From: Sphingomonas sp.
GTDB taxonomy: Bacteria > Pseudomonadota > Alphaproteobacteria > Sphingomonadales > Sphingomonadaceae
Direction: 5' to 3'
DNA: 64,000 nucleotides
Assembly: GCA_017418975.1 (NCBI GenBank)
Contig: JAFOMG010000002.1
Location: 62,001 to 126,000 of the forward strand
Both the position numbers and the translations under genes were made by a program. The notes under the pieces were generated by a model, which saw only the letters and a list, made by a program, of their open reading frames with translations, was not told the origin of the DNA and did not search any database. Below are positions 1 through 6,735 of the stretch, piece by piece; the first letter of the stretch is position 1, and every line of letters begins with the position of its first letter.

Positions 1-383
1 ACCTGGCTGCCCTGCACGACGTAGAATTCGTAATTGCCCCCCGATTTGGGCCGCACGGCAAGCTGGGTGATCGGCTCGGAAGGCCCCGAGGTCGCGCCCG
101 CGGCGACGACGTTGAGCACCTGCATCACGCTCACATATTTTCCGCCGCTCACCAGCTTGAACCGGCCGCTCGCCGAAGCGCCGGTGGTGCTGGAGGTGCC
201 GCGCAGCTCGGCGCGGCCAGGCGTGCTGTCGGTGCGCTGCTGGATGACGAAACGCTTGCCGCCGCTGATGTTGGTGATGCTCCCGCCGGAATCGGTGTCG
301 GTCGTATAAGCCCAGGCAACGCCGGTGGTGGCGAGGATCAGGCCGGCCGCCGCGAGCGCGGCGGCGCGATTGCGCATGAACAT
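1..383 (-). CDS. Secreted protein, possible PL7-like lyase (5' part only)
   Basis: The reading frame is open from the ATG at 383 to the window edge (127 residues) with no stop, so the C-terminus lies outside. An AGGAG-type site (GGAG at about 393-396) supports this ATG over the one at 377. The N-terminus is a signal peptide (MFMRNRAAALAAAGLILA, cleavage near AWA-YT). The mature part is beta-rich and contains RAELR followed about 30 residues later by YVSVMQVLN. This recalls the R-x-E-L-R strand and central-strand Gln of alginate lyase family PL7 jelly rolls, but the catalytic C-terminal motif is not in the window. The lyase assignment is inference; a secreted beta-sandwich protein is all that is directly supported. 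Confidence 0.5.
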   Translation of the reverse strand, partial: MFMRNRAAALAAAGLILATTGVAWAYTTDTDSGGSITNISGGKRFVIQQRTDSTPGRAELRGTSSTTGASASGRFKLVSGGKYVSVMQVLNVVAAGATSGPSEPITQLAVRPKSGGNYEFYVVQGSQ

Positions 384-554
384 GGCATCTTTCTCCATCG
401 CCTCCTTGGTTGCTCGGCAGGTCTCGTGGGAGCCGAAGCCCGTGCCGCCGATCGGAGCAGCGTGTCGCGTGTCAGGCCAATTGGCAAGGCCGATATGCGC
501 CAAAATGAAGGGGCCGGCACCCATGCCACCGGCCCCTCCCGATCGCCCGGGCGA

Positions 555-1295
555 TTACTTCGTCCCGCCCATCACCTTCTTCTGGACATATTCGACAAAG
601 TCCTTGGCATAGGCGTCGCGCAGCTCGGCCTTGGCGGCCTCCAGCTTCTCCGGCGTCTTGGGCGGAAAGTCCTCCAGGGGGTTCTTCACCTGGCCGGTCG
701 CCGTCCTGGTGGCGATCTGCTTGTCCCCGAACTCCCGATAGATCCAGCCGGTGAACAGATTGGAGCCGTACATCATCGCCTTGTGGTAGAAGATGTGCGT
801 GGTGATCAGCTCGGCATAGCAGCCATGCGTCGAATCGGTGATCCGCTTGCCGGCCTTGATCCGGGCATTCAGCGCCTTGACCTGGGCCTTGAGCGCGGGA
901 TCCTTCTTCAGATCCTCGTTGAACGGCGTCGGCTCCTCGACGACGATCCGATAGCCCTTGAGCTTCAGCGTTTGCGCGATGCCGAGCTTGTTGAGCTCCG
1001 CCATCTGAACGTCCGGTCCCAGATATTCACGCATCAGATCCTTGACCGTCTGTACCCGCCCCTTGTGCGCGGCATCATCGGCCAGCGCACCGACAAGGCC
1101 GAAGCCCGAAAGCAGGCCCGAGTTGAAGCCCAGATAATTGTGCGTCGGCCAAACGTGCAGCTCGCACGGCATCGCCGCGTCGGATGCGGTCGTTTCCGCG
1201 GCGACGGGCGCGGGCGCGACGCCCTCCTGCGCCATGGCCGGCACGACGAACAGGGCAGCCGCGCAGGCGGCCGCCGAAAGCAGCTTGGTATTCAT
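555..1295 (-). CDS. Secreted protein of unknown function
   Basis: This is a 246-residue protein with a clear signal peptide (MNTKLLSAAACAAALFVVPAMA, cut near AMA-QE). The ATG at 1295 is preceded by AAGGGGG at a good distance, which rules out the longer upstream extension. The mature part starts with a short Ala/Pro linker, then a largely alpha-helical domain with two Cys (CELHVWP and HGCYAELI) that could form a disulfide in the periplasm. The Lys/Ala-rich C-terminus looks amphipathic. I do not recognise the family. It is transcribed away from rplK and shares the 230-base interval with that operon's promoter region. Confidence 0.75.
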   Translation of the reverse strand: MNTKLLSAAACAAALFVVPAMAQEGVAPAPVAAETTASDAAMPCELHVWPTHNYLGFNSGLLSGFGLVGALADDAAHKGRVQTVKDLMREYLGPDVQMAELNKLGIAQTLKLKGYRIVVEEPTPFNEDLKKDPALKAQVKALNARIKAGKRITDSTHGCYAELITTHIFYHKAMMYGSNLFTGWIYREFGDKQIATRTATGQVKNPLEDFPPKTPEKLEAAKAELRDAYAKDFVEYVQKKVMGGTK

Positions 1296-1430
1296 GCATT
1301 CCCCCTTGTTAACCCCAGCCGGTTTGAACACGGCGCGGCTTGCCGGGCAAGGGAGGACCTGCCGTCCCGCACCGGCATTGCCTTTCGCATCGGAATAGGC
1401 TAGGCGCGCGCCCTTCCAAAGCAACAGCAA

Positions 1431-1525
1431 TGGAAATCCGCGGGAGGCCGTGTCCGCACGGCCGCTTTACCGCTCGACTTGATCAGGGGCCCGAGCTTCG
1501 CGACGGCCCCGCGAAAGAGAGTGAC
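1431..1525 (+). promoter_or_regulatory. rplKA leader with two hairpins
   Basis: The stretch before rplK holds a perfect 7-bp hairpin (GGCCGTG, loop TCCG, CACGGCC, at about 1446-1463) followed by GCTTT. A second stem (GGGGCC paired with GGCCCC, about 1486-1510) sits directly before the ribosome binding site. In other bacteria L1 represses this operon by binding a structured leader; the second hairpin is positioned for that, but its identity as an L1 site is inference. I could not define a convincing -35/-10 pair. Confidence 0.35.
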
Positions 1526-1957
1526 ATGGCAAAGAAGATTACCGGCTATATCAAGCTGCAGGTGCCTGCGGGCTCTGCCAACCCCTCGCCGCCGATCGGC
1601 CCTGCCCTGGGTCAGCGCGGCGTGAACATCATGGAATTCTGCAAGGCGTTCAACGCCCAGACCGGCGACGTGGAAAAGGGCACCCCGCTCCCCACCGTCA
1701 TCACCGTCTATGCGGACCGTTCGTTCTCGTTCGAGACCAAGACCCCGCCGGCGACCTATCTGATCAAGAAGGCCGCGAACCTGAAGTCGGGCTCGAAGGA
1801 GCCGGGCAAGGTTTCGGCCGGAAAGATTGCGCGCTCGAAGCTGAGCGAGATCGCCCAGGTCAAGATGAAGGACCTGAACGCTAACGATATCGAGGCGGCC
1901 ACCCGCATCATCGAGGGCTCGGCCCGCGCGATGGGCCTCCAGGTTGTGGAGGGCTAA
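1526..1957 (+). CDS. rplK: 50S ribosomal protein L11
   Basis: This 143-residue protein is the normal length for L11, which binds the GTPase-associated region of 23S rRNA and forms the base of the L7/L12 stalk. The N-terminal domain carries the hallmark [19 protein letters not shown] (residues ~13-31) and the C-terminal RNA-binding domain ends in [10 protein letters not shown]. The ATG at 1526 follows GAAAGAGAGTGAC; upstream in-frame codons have no homology. It is four bases ahead of rplA, so the two are co-transcribed. secE and nusG, which usually precede rplK, are not here: the upstream neighbour is an opposite-strand secreted-protein gene. Confidence 0.97.
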   Translation: MAKKITGYIKLQVPAGSANPSPPIGPALGQRGVNIMEFCKAFNAQTGDVEKGTPLPTVITVYADRSFSFETKTPPATYLIKKAANLKSGSKEPGKVSAGKIARSKLSEIAQVKMKDLNANDIEAATRIIEGSARAMGLQVVEG

Positions 1958-1961
1958 GGAC

Positions 1962-2654
1962 ATGGCGAAGCTGACCAAGAAGCAGAAGACCTGGACCGTC
2001 GACAGCGAGAAGCTGCACGGCATCGACGAAGCGATCGCGCTGGTGAAGTCGGGCGCCACCTCGAAGTTCGACGAGACCATCGAAGTCGCACTCAACCTGG
2101 GCGTCGACCCGCGTCACGCCGACCAGATGGTCCGCGGCGTCGTCACGCTGCCCAAGGGCACCGGCAAGACCGTGCGCGTCGGCGTGTTCGCCAAGGGCGC
2201 CAAGGCCGATGAGGCCCGCGAGGCCGGTGCGGACGTCGTCGGCGCCGAGGACCTGCTCGAGATCGTCCAGGGCGGCAAGATCGAGTTCGACCGCTGCATC
2301 GCGACCCCGGACATGATGGGACTGGTCGGCCGCCTCGGCAAGGTACTGGGCCCCAAGGGCCTGATGCCGAACCCGAAGCTCGGCACCGTGACCATGAACG
2401 TCGCCGAGGCCGTCAAGGCCGCCAAGGGCGGTCAGGTCGAGTACCGGGTCGAGAAGGCCGGCATCATCCACTCGGGCATCGGCAAGGCGTCGTTCCCGGC
2501 GGAAGACCTGCGCGCGAACTTCGACGCGCTGGTCGACGCGGTGGTCAAGGCCAAGCCGTCGGGCGCCAAGGGCAAGTATCTGAAGAAGGTCGCGCTCAGC
2601 TCGACCATGGGCCAGGGCGTGAAGGTCGACGTCGCGGAAGTCGCGACCGCCTGA
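1962..2654 (+). CDS. rplA: 50S ribosomal protein L1
   Basis: This 230-residue protein is full length for L1, the mobile stalk protein that helps release deacylated tRNA from the E site and represses its own operon in several bacteria. The sequence includes [18 protein letters not shown] (about 70-87), the [15 protein letters not shown] loop (about 131-145) and [20 protein letters not shown] near the end, all typical of L1. AAGGA lies just before the ATG at 1962, four bases after the rplK stop. A strong intrinsic terminator follows at 2681. Confidence 0.97.
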   Translation: MAKLTKKQKTWTVDSEKLHGIDEAIALVKSGATSKFDETIEVALNLGVDPRHADQMVRGVVTLPKGTGKTVRVGVFAKGAKADEAREAGADVVGAEDLLEIVQGGKIEFDRCIATPDMMGLVGRLGKVLGPKGLMPNPKLGTVTMNVAEAVKAAKGGQVEYRVEKAGIIHSGIGKASFPAEDLRANFDALVDAVVKAKPSGAKGKYLKKVALSSTMGQGVKVDVAEVATA

Positions 2655-2680
2655 TCGAGCGGCACCGCCGAACAAGGAAC

Positions 2681-2712
2681 GGGCCGGGGGAGCGATCCTC
2701 CGGCCCTTTTCC
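2681..2712 (+). terminator. Intrinsic terminator of rplKA
   Basis: An 11-bp stem (GGGCCGGGGGA, 2681-2691, with TCCTCCGGCCC, 2696-2706, one G-U pair) closes on a GCGA tetraloop and is followed by TTTTCCTT. It lies 26 bases after the rplA stop. Confidence 0.9.
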
Positions 2713-2734
2713 TTGCGTGCGTCCGCAGGCAACG

Positions 2735-2768
2735 AAAAAGGGCCGAAGGCACAGCCTCCGGCCCTTTT
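2735..2768. terminator. Bidirectional terminator between rplA and the MarR-like gene
   Basis: GGGCCGAAGGC (2740-2750) pairs with GCCTCCGGCCC (2754-2764) with one A-C mismatch and an ACA loop. It is flanked by AAAAA on the left and TTTT on the right, so it can end transcription from both sides. For the minus-strand gene ending at 2794 it is the obvious terminator. Confidence 0.8.
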
Positions 2769-2793
2769 CTGCCTCCCCGACGAAAGGGGCGGC

Positions 2794-3258
2794 TCAGACT
2801 ACGGGATCGCCCGGCAAGGGCGTTTCCGCCTTCCACACGCTCCGCACACGGCGGGCCCAGTCGTCGACCCGGCGGATCGCCTCTTCGGTCAGCGTGACGA
2901 TGCCCGCTCGATTGTCCATCGGGTTGGGCGAGCGCACCACCAGCCCGGCACTCTCCAGCAGGGCAAGGTGGCGGATCGCAGTGGTCTGCGGCGCGCCGCT
3001 GCCGATACAGGCACTGCTCACCGATACCGGGCGCCCCTTGGCGGCGGCGAGGTACAGGTCGAGCAATATGTCCCAGGTCGGCTCGCGGAACTGCCCCGCG
3101 ATCGGTCCGAACGCATCGTCGCGCAGCCGGCGGGCGCGGTAGACGCCTTCCACCAGATCCGCTGCGGTTCCGGTGAACGCCACGCCCCCGCCAGCCGGCT
3201 TGGGCGGGATCATCGGCCGGTCTCGCAGACGATATACGGAGTCGTCCGCCTCAGCCAT
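2794..3258 (-). CDS. MarR-like winged-helix transcriptional regulator
   Basis: This 154-residue protein has a winged-helix core. FREPTWDILLDLYLAAAKG (about 57-75) is the entry helix, SVSSACIGSGAPQTTAIRHL the recognition helix region, and LESAGLVVRSPNPMDNRAGIVTLTEEA the wing, in the pattern of MarR regulators. The dimerisation helices at the ends are short. The ligand and targets are unknown. AAGGAGG precedes the ATG at 3258, and it lies 15 bases after a small membrane-protein gene on the same strand, so the two are probably co-transcribed. Confidence 0.75.
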   Translation of the reverse strand: MAEADDSVYRLRDRPMIPPKPAGGGVAFTGTAADLVEGVYRARRLRDDAFGPIAGQFREPTWDILLDLYLAAAKGRPVSVSSACIGSGAPQTTAIRHLALLESAGLVVRSPNPMDNRAGIVTLTEEAIRRVDDWARRVRSVWKAETPLPGDPVV

Positions 3259-3273
3259 GATGAGCCTCCTTCG

Positions 3274-3705
3274 TCAGGACCAGGCGGGATCCGCCCCGTA
3301 GCGTTTGAGCCGCTGCCGATGCCGCGCGGCGCCGATGGCGATCAGCAGCGGACCGGGATAGTTCCACGCGGCGTTCGCCACCGCATAGGACCATGGCATC
3401 AGCGAAGGCGTGAGCATCAGCAGATGCGTCACCACGATGTTGAGATACACCGCGGACAGCCACATCGGCCAATAGCGCTGCGCCCGCAGCGACAGCAGCA
3501 TGGTGCTGAGGAACATGCCCGAATCGACCGCGAGCAGCCCCACCTCCATCTTCTGGAAGCGATATTGGCCGGCTACCGGCGCGAAGTGCGAGGCGATGAT
3601 CGCCACCACCAGGATGAGCACTGCGAGGCGCTCCGGCAAGCCGCCACGCGTTACCGCGTAGAGACAGCAAAGGAGCAGCACGACCAGATAGACGAGCACG
3701 TTCAT
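3274..3705 (-). CDS. Small integral membrane protein, function unknown
   Basis: This 143-residue protein has about four hydrophobic helices: residues 1-16 (VLVYLVVLLLCCLY), 22-40 (RLAVLILVVAIIASHFAPV), 53-95 and the C-terminal NYPGPLLIAIGAA. It ends in a basic cytoplasmic tail. I chose the ATG at 3705; TTG and GTG codons lie 18 and 15 bases upstream in frame, and no start has a strong ribosome binding site. Homologues of this type sit beside winged-helix regulators in sphingomonads as far as I recall, but no function can be assigned from the sequence. Confidence 0.7.
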   Translation of the reverse strand: MNVLVYLVVLLLCCLYAVTRGGLPERLAVLILVVAIIASHFAPVAGQYRFQKMEVGLLAVDSGMFLSTMLLSLRAQRYWPMWLSAVYLNIVVTHLLMLTPSLMPWSYAVANAAWNYPGPLLIAIGAARHRQRLKRYGADPAWS

Positions 3706-3750
3706 ATGGCGCGACCGCACCAACGAACCCCAGCCAAGTCAAGGCCCCCC

Positions 3751-4101
3751 TCATGCTGCGACGGTGAGCGGAAGAATTTCCGCCTCGCCACGGGGGTCGT
3801 CATGACCCGGAGTCTCGAAGATGTCGCCTGCCCCGAGCACCTGGTGCCGCATGCCGACGCCGCGCAGCTCGCCATGCGCCTTCTTGATGTCCGACATCGC
3901 GCCGAACACCTTGGCCGTGGCCGCGCCGACATAGTCGACCGCGTCCTGCGCCTCGAGCGGATGGAAAGTGCCGTCGGCCCGGGCGGTGAGAACCGCGGTG
4001 CCCATCGCAAGCACCTTGAGCGCAGCTTCGTTTACCGCGACTTCCGCAGGCCGCAGCGAGCGGGCGATGCGCACGGCAGCAATCTTCTTCGGAGACGTCA
4101 T
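3751..4101 (-). CDS. Small soluble protein, function unknown
   Basis: This 116-residue protein has no signal peptide or membrane segment. GGAGG precedes the ATG at 4101. The sequence is mainly helical (LRPAEVAVNEAALKVLAMGT, then DAVDYVGAATAKVFGAMSDI) and ends in an acidic loop (FETPGHDDPRGEAEI). The central region somewhat resembles phasin-like or small helical-bundle proteins, but that is not a safe assignment. It is the first gene of a possible three-gene unit running 4101 to 2794; the 45-base gap to the next gene has no terminator. Confidence 0.65.
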   Translation of the reverse strand: MTSPKKIAAVRIARSLRPAEVAVNEAALKVLAMGTAVLTARADGTFHPLEAQDAVDYVGAATAKVFGAMSDIKKAHGELRGVGMRHQVLGAGDIFETPGHDDPRGEAEILPLTVAA

Positions 4102-4169
4102 GAGTCCTCCTTCGCGCAGCGGAAGGGCTGCGACGGATCTGGATTGAGTGGTTCAAAAAGAGGCCGGAG

Positions 4170-4411
4170 CTAGCCGGTAATGCGCCAGAGCGCCCCCAAG
4201 CCATTGAGGAAATTGGCCACCGCGATCAGCATCAGCAGCGCGAGACCGAAGATCCACATCAGCCGGTTGAACGGGTCGAGATCATTTGTTTGCTTCCCCT
4301 GCCTCAGAAACGGAACCCGAAAACGCGGTTCGGCTTCGGACCGTTTCGGAGGCAATGGAACCTCGGAATGCACCGTTTCGGCAAGGTCCACCGGCTCGGC
4401 CCCCAAATTTT
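4170..4411 (-). pseudogene. Out-of-frame C-terminal membrane anchor of the LuxR-type regulator
   Basis: This segment continues the gene at 4647 after a +1 shift at the C8 tract. It reads QNLGAEPVDLAETVHSEV, then a proline/basic linker, and ends in a hydrophobic helix LMWIFGLALLMLIAVANFL followed by NGLGALWRITG and a stop at 4170. With seven C the joined protein would have 158 residues: an N-terminal HTH, a ~65-residue linker and a C-terminal transmembrane segment. Either the tract is phase-variable, a ribosomal frameshift is used, or the base count is wrong. I cannot separate these from one sequence. Confidence 0.65.
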
Positions 4412-4647
4412 GGGGGGGGCGTTTCCGGGGCCTGCGGCGAGAGATGCTCGTGCGCGGCAAGGATGCGGGCGGCCTCGCGCCGGCTCGAAACCCCCAATGT
4501 GCGCGCCGCTTCCTTCAAATAGCCATCGACCGTGAGGGGCGAGAGCCCAAGCGTAAGGGCGATTTCCTTGGACGACATGCCGCGCGCGACGAGCCGCAGG
4601 CAATCGCGTTCGCGCGCTGTGAGTTGATCGATCGTCCCGGTCACCAT
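4282..4647 (-). CDS. LuxR-type HTH regulator, as read (frame breaks at a C8 tract)
   Basis: From the ATG at 4647 the first ~50 residues form a GerE/LuxR helix-turn-helix: LTARERDCLRLVARGMSSKE, then IALTLGLSPLTVDGYLKEA, with the usual Glu, Leu and Val positions. There is no receiver domain. After PETPPPK the reading frame becomes a low-complexity Gly/Arg/Ser tail ending at 4282, which looks unlike protein. The switch is at eight consecutive C on this strand (4412-4419). Losing one C joins the HTH to an open frame encoding a membrane anchor (4170-4411). The 121-residue product is therefore probably a truncated form of a 158-residue HTH-linker-TM protein. Confidence 0.7.
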   Translation of the reverse strand: MVTGTIDQLTARERDCLRLVARGMSSKEIALTLGLSPLTVDGYLKEAARTLGVSSRREAARILAAHEHLSPQAPETPPPKFGGRAGGPCRNGAFRGSIASETVRSRTAFSGSVSEAGEANK

Positions 4648-4893
4648 CGCTGCCAGCTTTTAGCCATCGCGCGCGCGAATCCAACCGAGTTGGTGCGATT
4701 TTCAGCGGTTTCCGTTGTGAAAGGTGAATAGGAAAAATTGACCGCAGCCGGCTGGGAATCCAGCCGAAATGGCTTTCCCCTCCGCTTCCGGACCGCCCGC
4801 GATTCCGGGCTCGGCCGAACCGCCATAGTGCGCTTCCTTCCCCCCGACGTAACAAGCATAGTAACGTACTGACAACGAAGGGGGAGAGGCGAT

Positions 4894-6690
4894 ATGCGTT
4901 ATGCCCACGCGATTTTGATACTCGCCGCGGTCATGGCCCCCGGAAACGCCGCGGCGCAGGGGGAAAACCCACCCGGCCAGGACGCCACGATCCTGGTGCA
5001 GGGCCAGCGCGACCGGGCCAGCAACTGGCTTCAGGCCGAGACCGATCACGTCGTGGTCATCAGCAACGGCGGCGAGAAGGAACTGGCCCATATCGCCCAT
5101 GACCTGGAACGACTCCATTTCCTCCTCTCGGTGCTGCTGGGCCGGATCGACAAGCCGGACGGCACCCGCAAGCTGCGCGTAACGCTGGTCGGCGACGGCG
5201 CGGAATTCGATGCGATGGCGCTCAGGAACCTGCGCTATTCGCCCGGCCCCTACAGCCGCGCCTTTCCCGGGCCCGCTTATTACGATCCCCGCGAGGACGG
5301 CGCGGTGTTCGCCGCGAGTCGCTTCGATCAGAAGGCCGTGATCGAGCAGGGCCAGGACCTTGCCGGCATCCTGCCCGATCTGGTGCGCGCCACCACGCCG
5401 GCCGCCACGGAAGCGCCCGGCGCCGCGGCCGCGAACCCCGGAGCGGGCTCCACGCTCCCGGCCAGCGCGATCGCCCGGTTCGGCCGCGACGATCCCTTCG
5501 CCATCGCGGTGAACGAGCGGGCGGTACCGATATCGGCGGAGGGACGGATCCTTGCCGGCTATGCCCGCCATTTCCTGCTCACCTATTTCCCCCACGCCTA
5601 TCCGCGCTGGTACGTCGACGGGTTCGGCGAGCTCTTCGCGACCCTGGCAACCCAGGGCGACGGCAGAATGGAATATGGCCGCGCCCCGCAAGGCTATCGC
5701 AAGGTGCTCGATCGCTACCGGCGCTATCCGGCCGCAGACATCGTTACCGGCCGCTACCTGGCCGATCGCGACGTCGGCGAGCGCTGGACGCCGTTCCACG
5801 CCTGGGCGCTCACCCATTTGCTGTTCTTCTCGAACGAACGGAAAGGGCAGCTCCGCGCCTATCTCGCGACGATCGCGGCCGGTGGCTCGATGGAGAAGGC
5901 GGCGGCGGCGTTCGGCGACCTCGGCAAGCTGCAGGACGAACTCGTCGCCTATGACCGAGGCAAGCTGCCGTTCGAACAGATGTCCTATCCGGCCGAGCGC
6001 GCCGCCGAACCGATCGTCCGGCGACTGAGCGAAGGGGAAGCCGCATTCGTCAAGGGGCGGCTGGAGCTCGGCGCGCGCCTGGCCATCCCGCCCGCGTCCG
6101 CGGACCCGAAGGCCGACCGGCAGCGCACCGCCGCGATCGCCCGGCGCGAAGATTGGCTAAAGGACCTGCGCCGGGACGCCGCGCGCTATTCCGCGAACCG
6201 CGATGCCCAGCTGCTGCTGGCGGAAGCCGAATGCCGCAGCGGCAACATGCCGGAATGCGCCACCGCCTCCGCCCGGGTATTGGCCATCGCGCCGGGCAAT
6301 GGCGACGCGCTCGCCTGGCAGGGTATCGCGCAAGCCGGCATCGCCCTTGCCGCCCCGGCGAACGAACGCGCGGGCCGGCTCAAGGCGGCGCGGATCACCA
6401 TCGCCCGCGCCAATCGCGCCGACAGCGAAAGCCCATTGCCGCTCCTGGCCTATTATCGCAGCTTCGCCGCCGCCGGCGAAACCGCGCCCGATGTGGCGGT
6501 CGAAGGCCTGATGAAAGCGGTCGACACGGTTCCCGCCGCGCCAGGCCCCCGGCTGTTGCTAGGTGAAGCGCTCGCCAAGCGCGGCAATACCGCCGCGGCG
6601 CGCAACGCGCTGATCCCGGTGGCCAATGGCCCCTACGAGACGCCGGAAGCGGCGCCGGCCCGCACGCTGCTCTCCGGACTCGCGCAATAG
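4894..6690 (+). CDS. Secreted protein with degenerate peptidase-MA-like domain and TPR-like repeats
   Basis: This 598-residue protein has a signal peptide (MRYAHAILILAAVMAPGNAAA) and a strong GAAGGGGGAG site before the ATG at 4894. Residues ~45-160 read HVVVISNGGEKELAHIAHDL followed by a short alpha/beta region. Residues ~215-250 contain YARHFLLTYFPHAYPRWYVD followed by GFGELFATL, which matches the architecture of peptidase-MA/DUF1570 gluzincins (H-E-x-x-H ... PxWxxEGxAE) but lacks the HExxH zinc site. The last 200 residues are helical and repeat-like (AECRSGNMPECATASARVLA, RLLLGEALAKRGNTAAARNA), as in tetratricopeptide repeats. It is probably a periplasmic non-catalytic scaffold. Confidence 0.75.
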   Translation: MRYAHAILILAAVMAPGNAAAQGENPPGQDATILVQGQRDRASNWLQAETDHVVVISNGGEKELAHIAHDLERLHFLLSVLLGRIDKPDGTRKLRVTLVGDGAEFDAMALRNLRYSPGPYSRAFPGPAYYDPREDGAVFAASRFDQKAVIEQGQDLAGILPDLVRATTPAATEAPGAAAANPGAGSTLPASAIARFGRDDPFAIAVNERAVPISAEGRILAGYARHFLLTYFPHAYPRWYVDGFGELFATLATQGDGRMEYGRAPQGYRKVLDRYRRYPAADIVTGRYLADRDVGERWTPFHAWALTHLLFFSNERKGQLRAYLATIAAGGSMEKAAAAFGDLGKLQDELVAYDRGKLPFEQMSYPAERAAEPIVRRLSEGEAAFVKGRLELGARLAIPPASADPKADRQRTAAIARREDWLKDLRRDAARYSANRDAQLLLAEAECRSGNMPECATASARVLAIAPGNGDALAWQGIAQAGIALAAPANERAGRLKAARITIARANRADSESPLPLLAYYRSFAAAGETAPDVAVEGLMKAVDTVPAAPGPRLLLGEALAKRGNTAAARNALIPVANGPYETPEAAPARTLLSGLAQ

Positions 6691-6691
6691 G

Positions 6692-6721
6692 AAAGGGCCG
6701 GGAGCCACGCCCCGGCCCTTT
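6692..6721. terminator. Bidirectional terminator between convergent genes
   Basis: AAAGGGCCGGG (6692-6702) and CCCGGCCCTTT (6711-6721) form a perfect 11-bp stem around an 8-base loop. It starts one base after the stop at 6690 and lies 15 bases from the stop of the convergent TonB receptor gene, so it can serve both. Confidence 0.85.
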
Positions 6722-6735
6722 CGCCATGCCTGTCG

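Noticed and set aside
2713..4173. A 486-codon plus-strand frame across three minus-strand genes
   Set aside because: The three minus-strand genes each have good ribosome binding sites and sensible domains, while the plus frame crosses two terminators and reads as low-complexity Arg/His.
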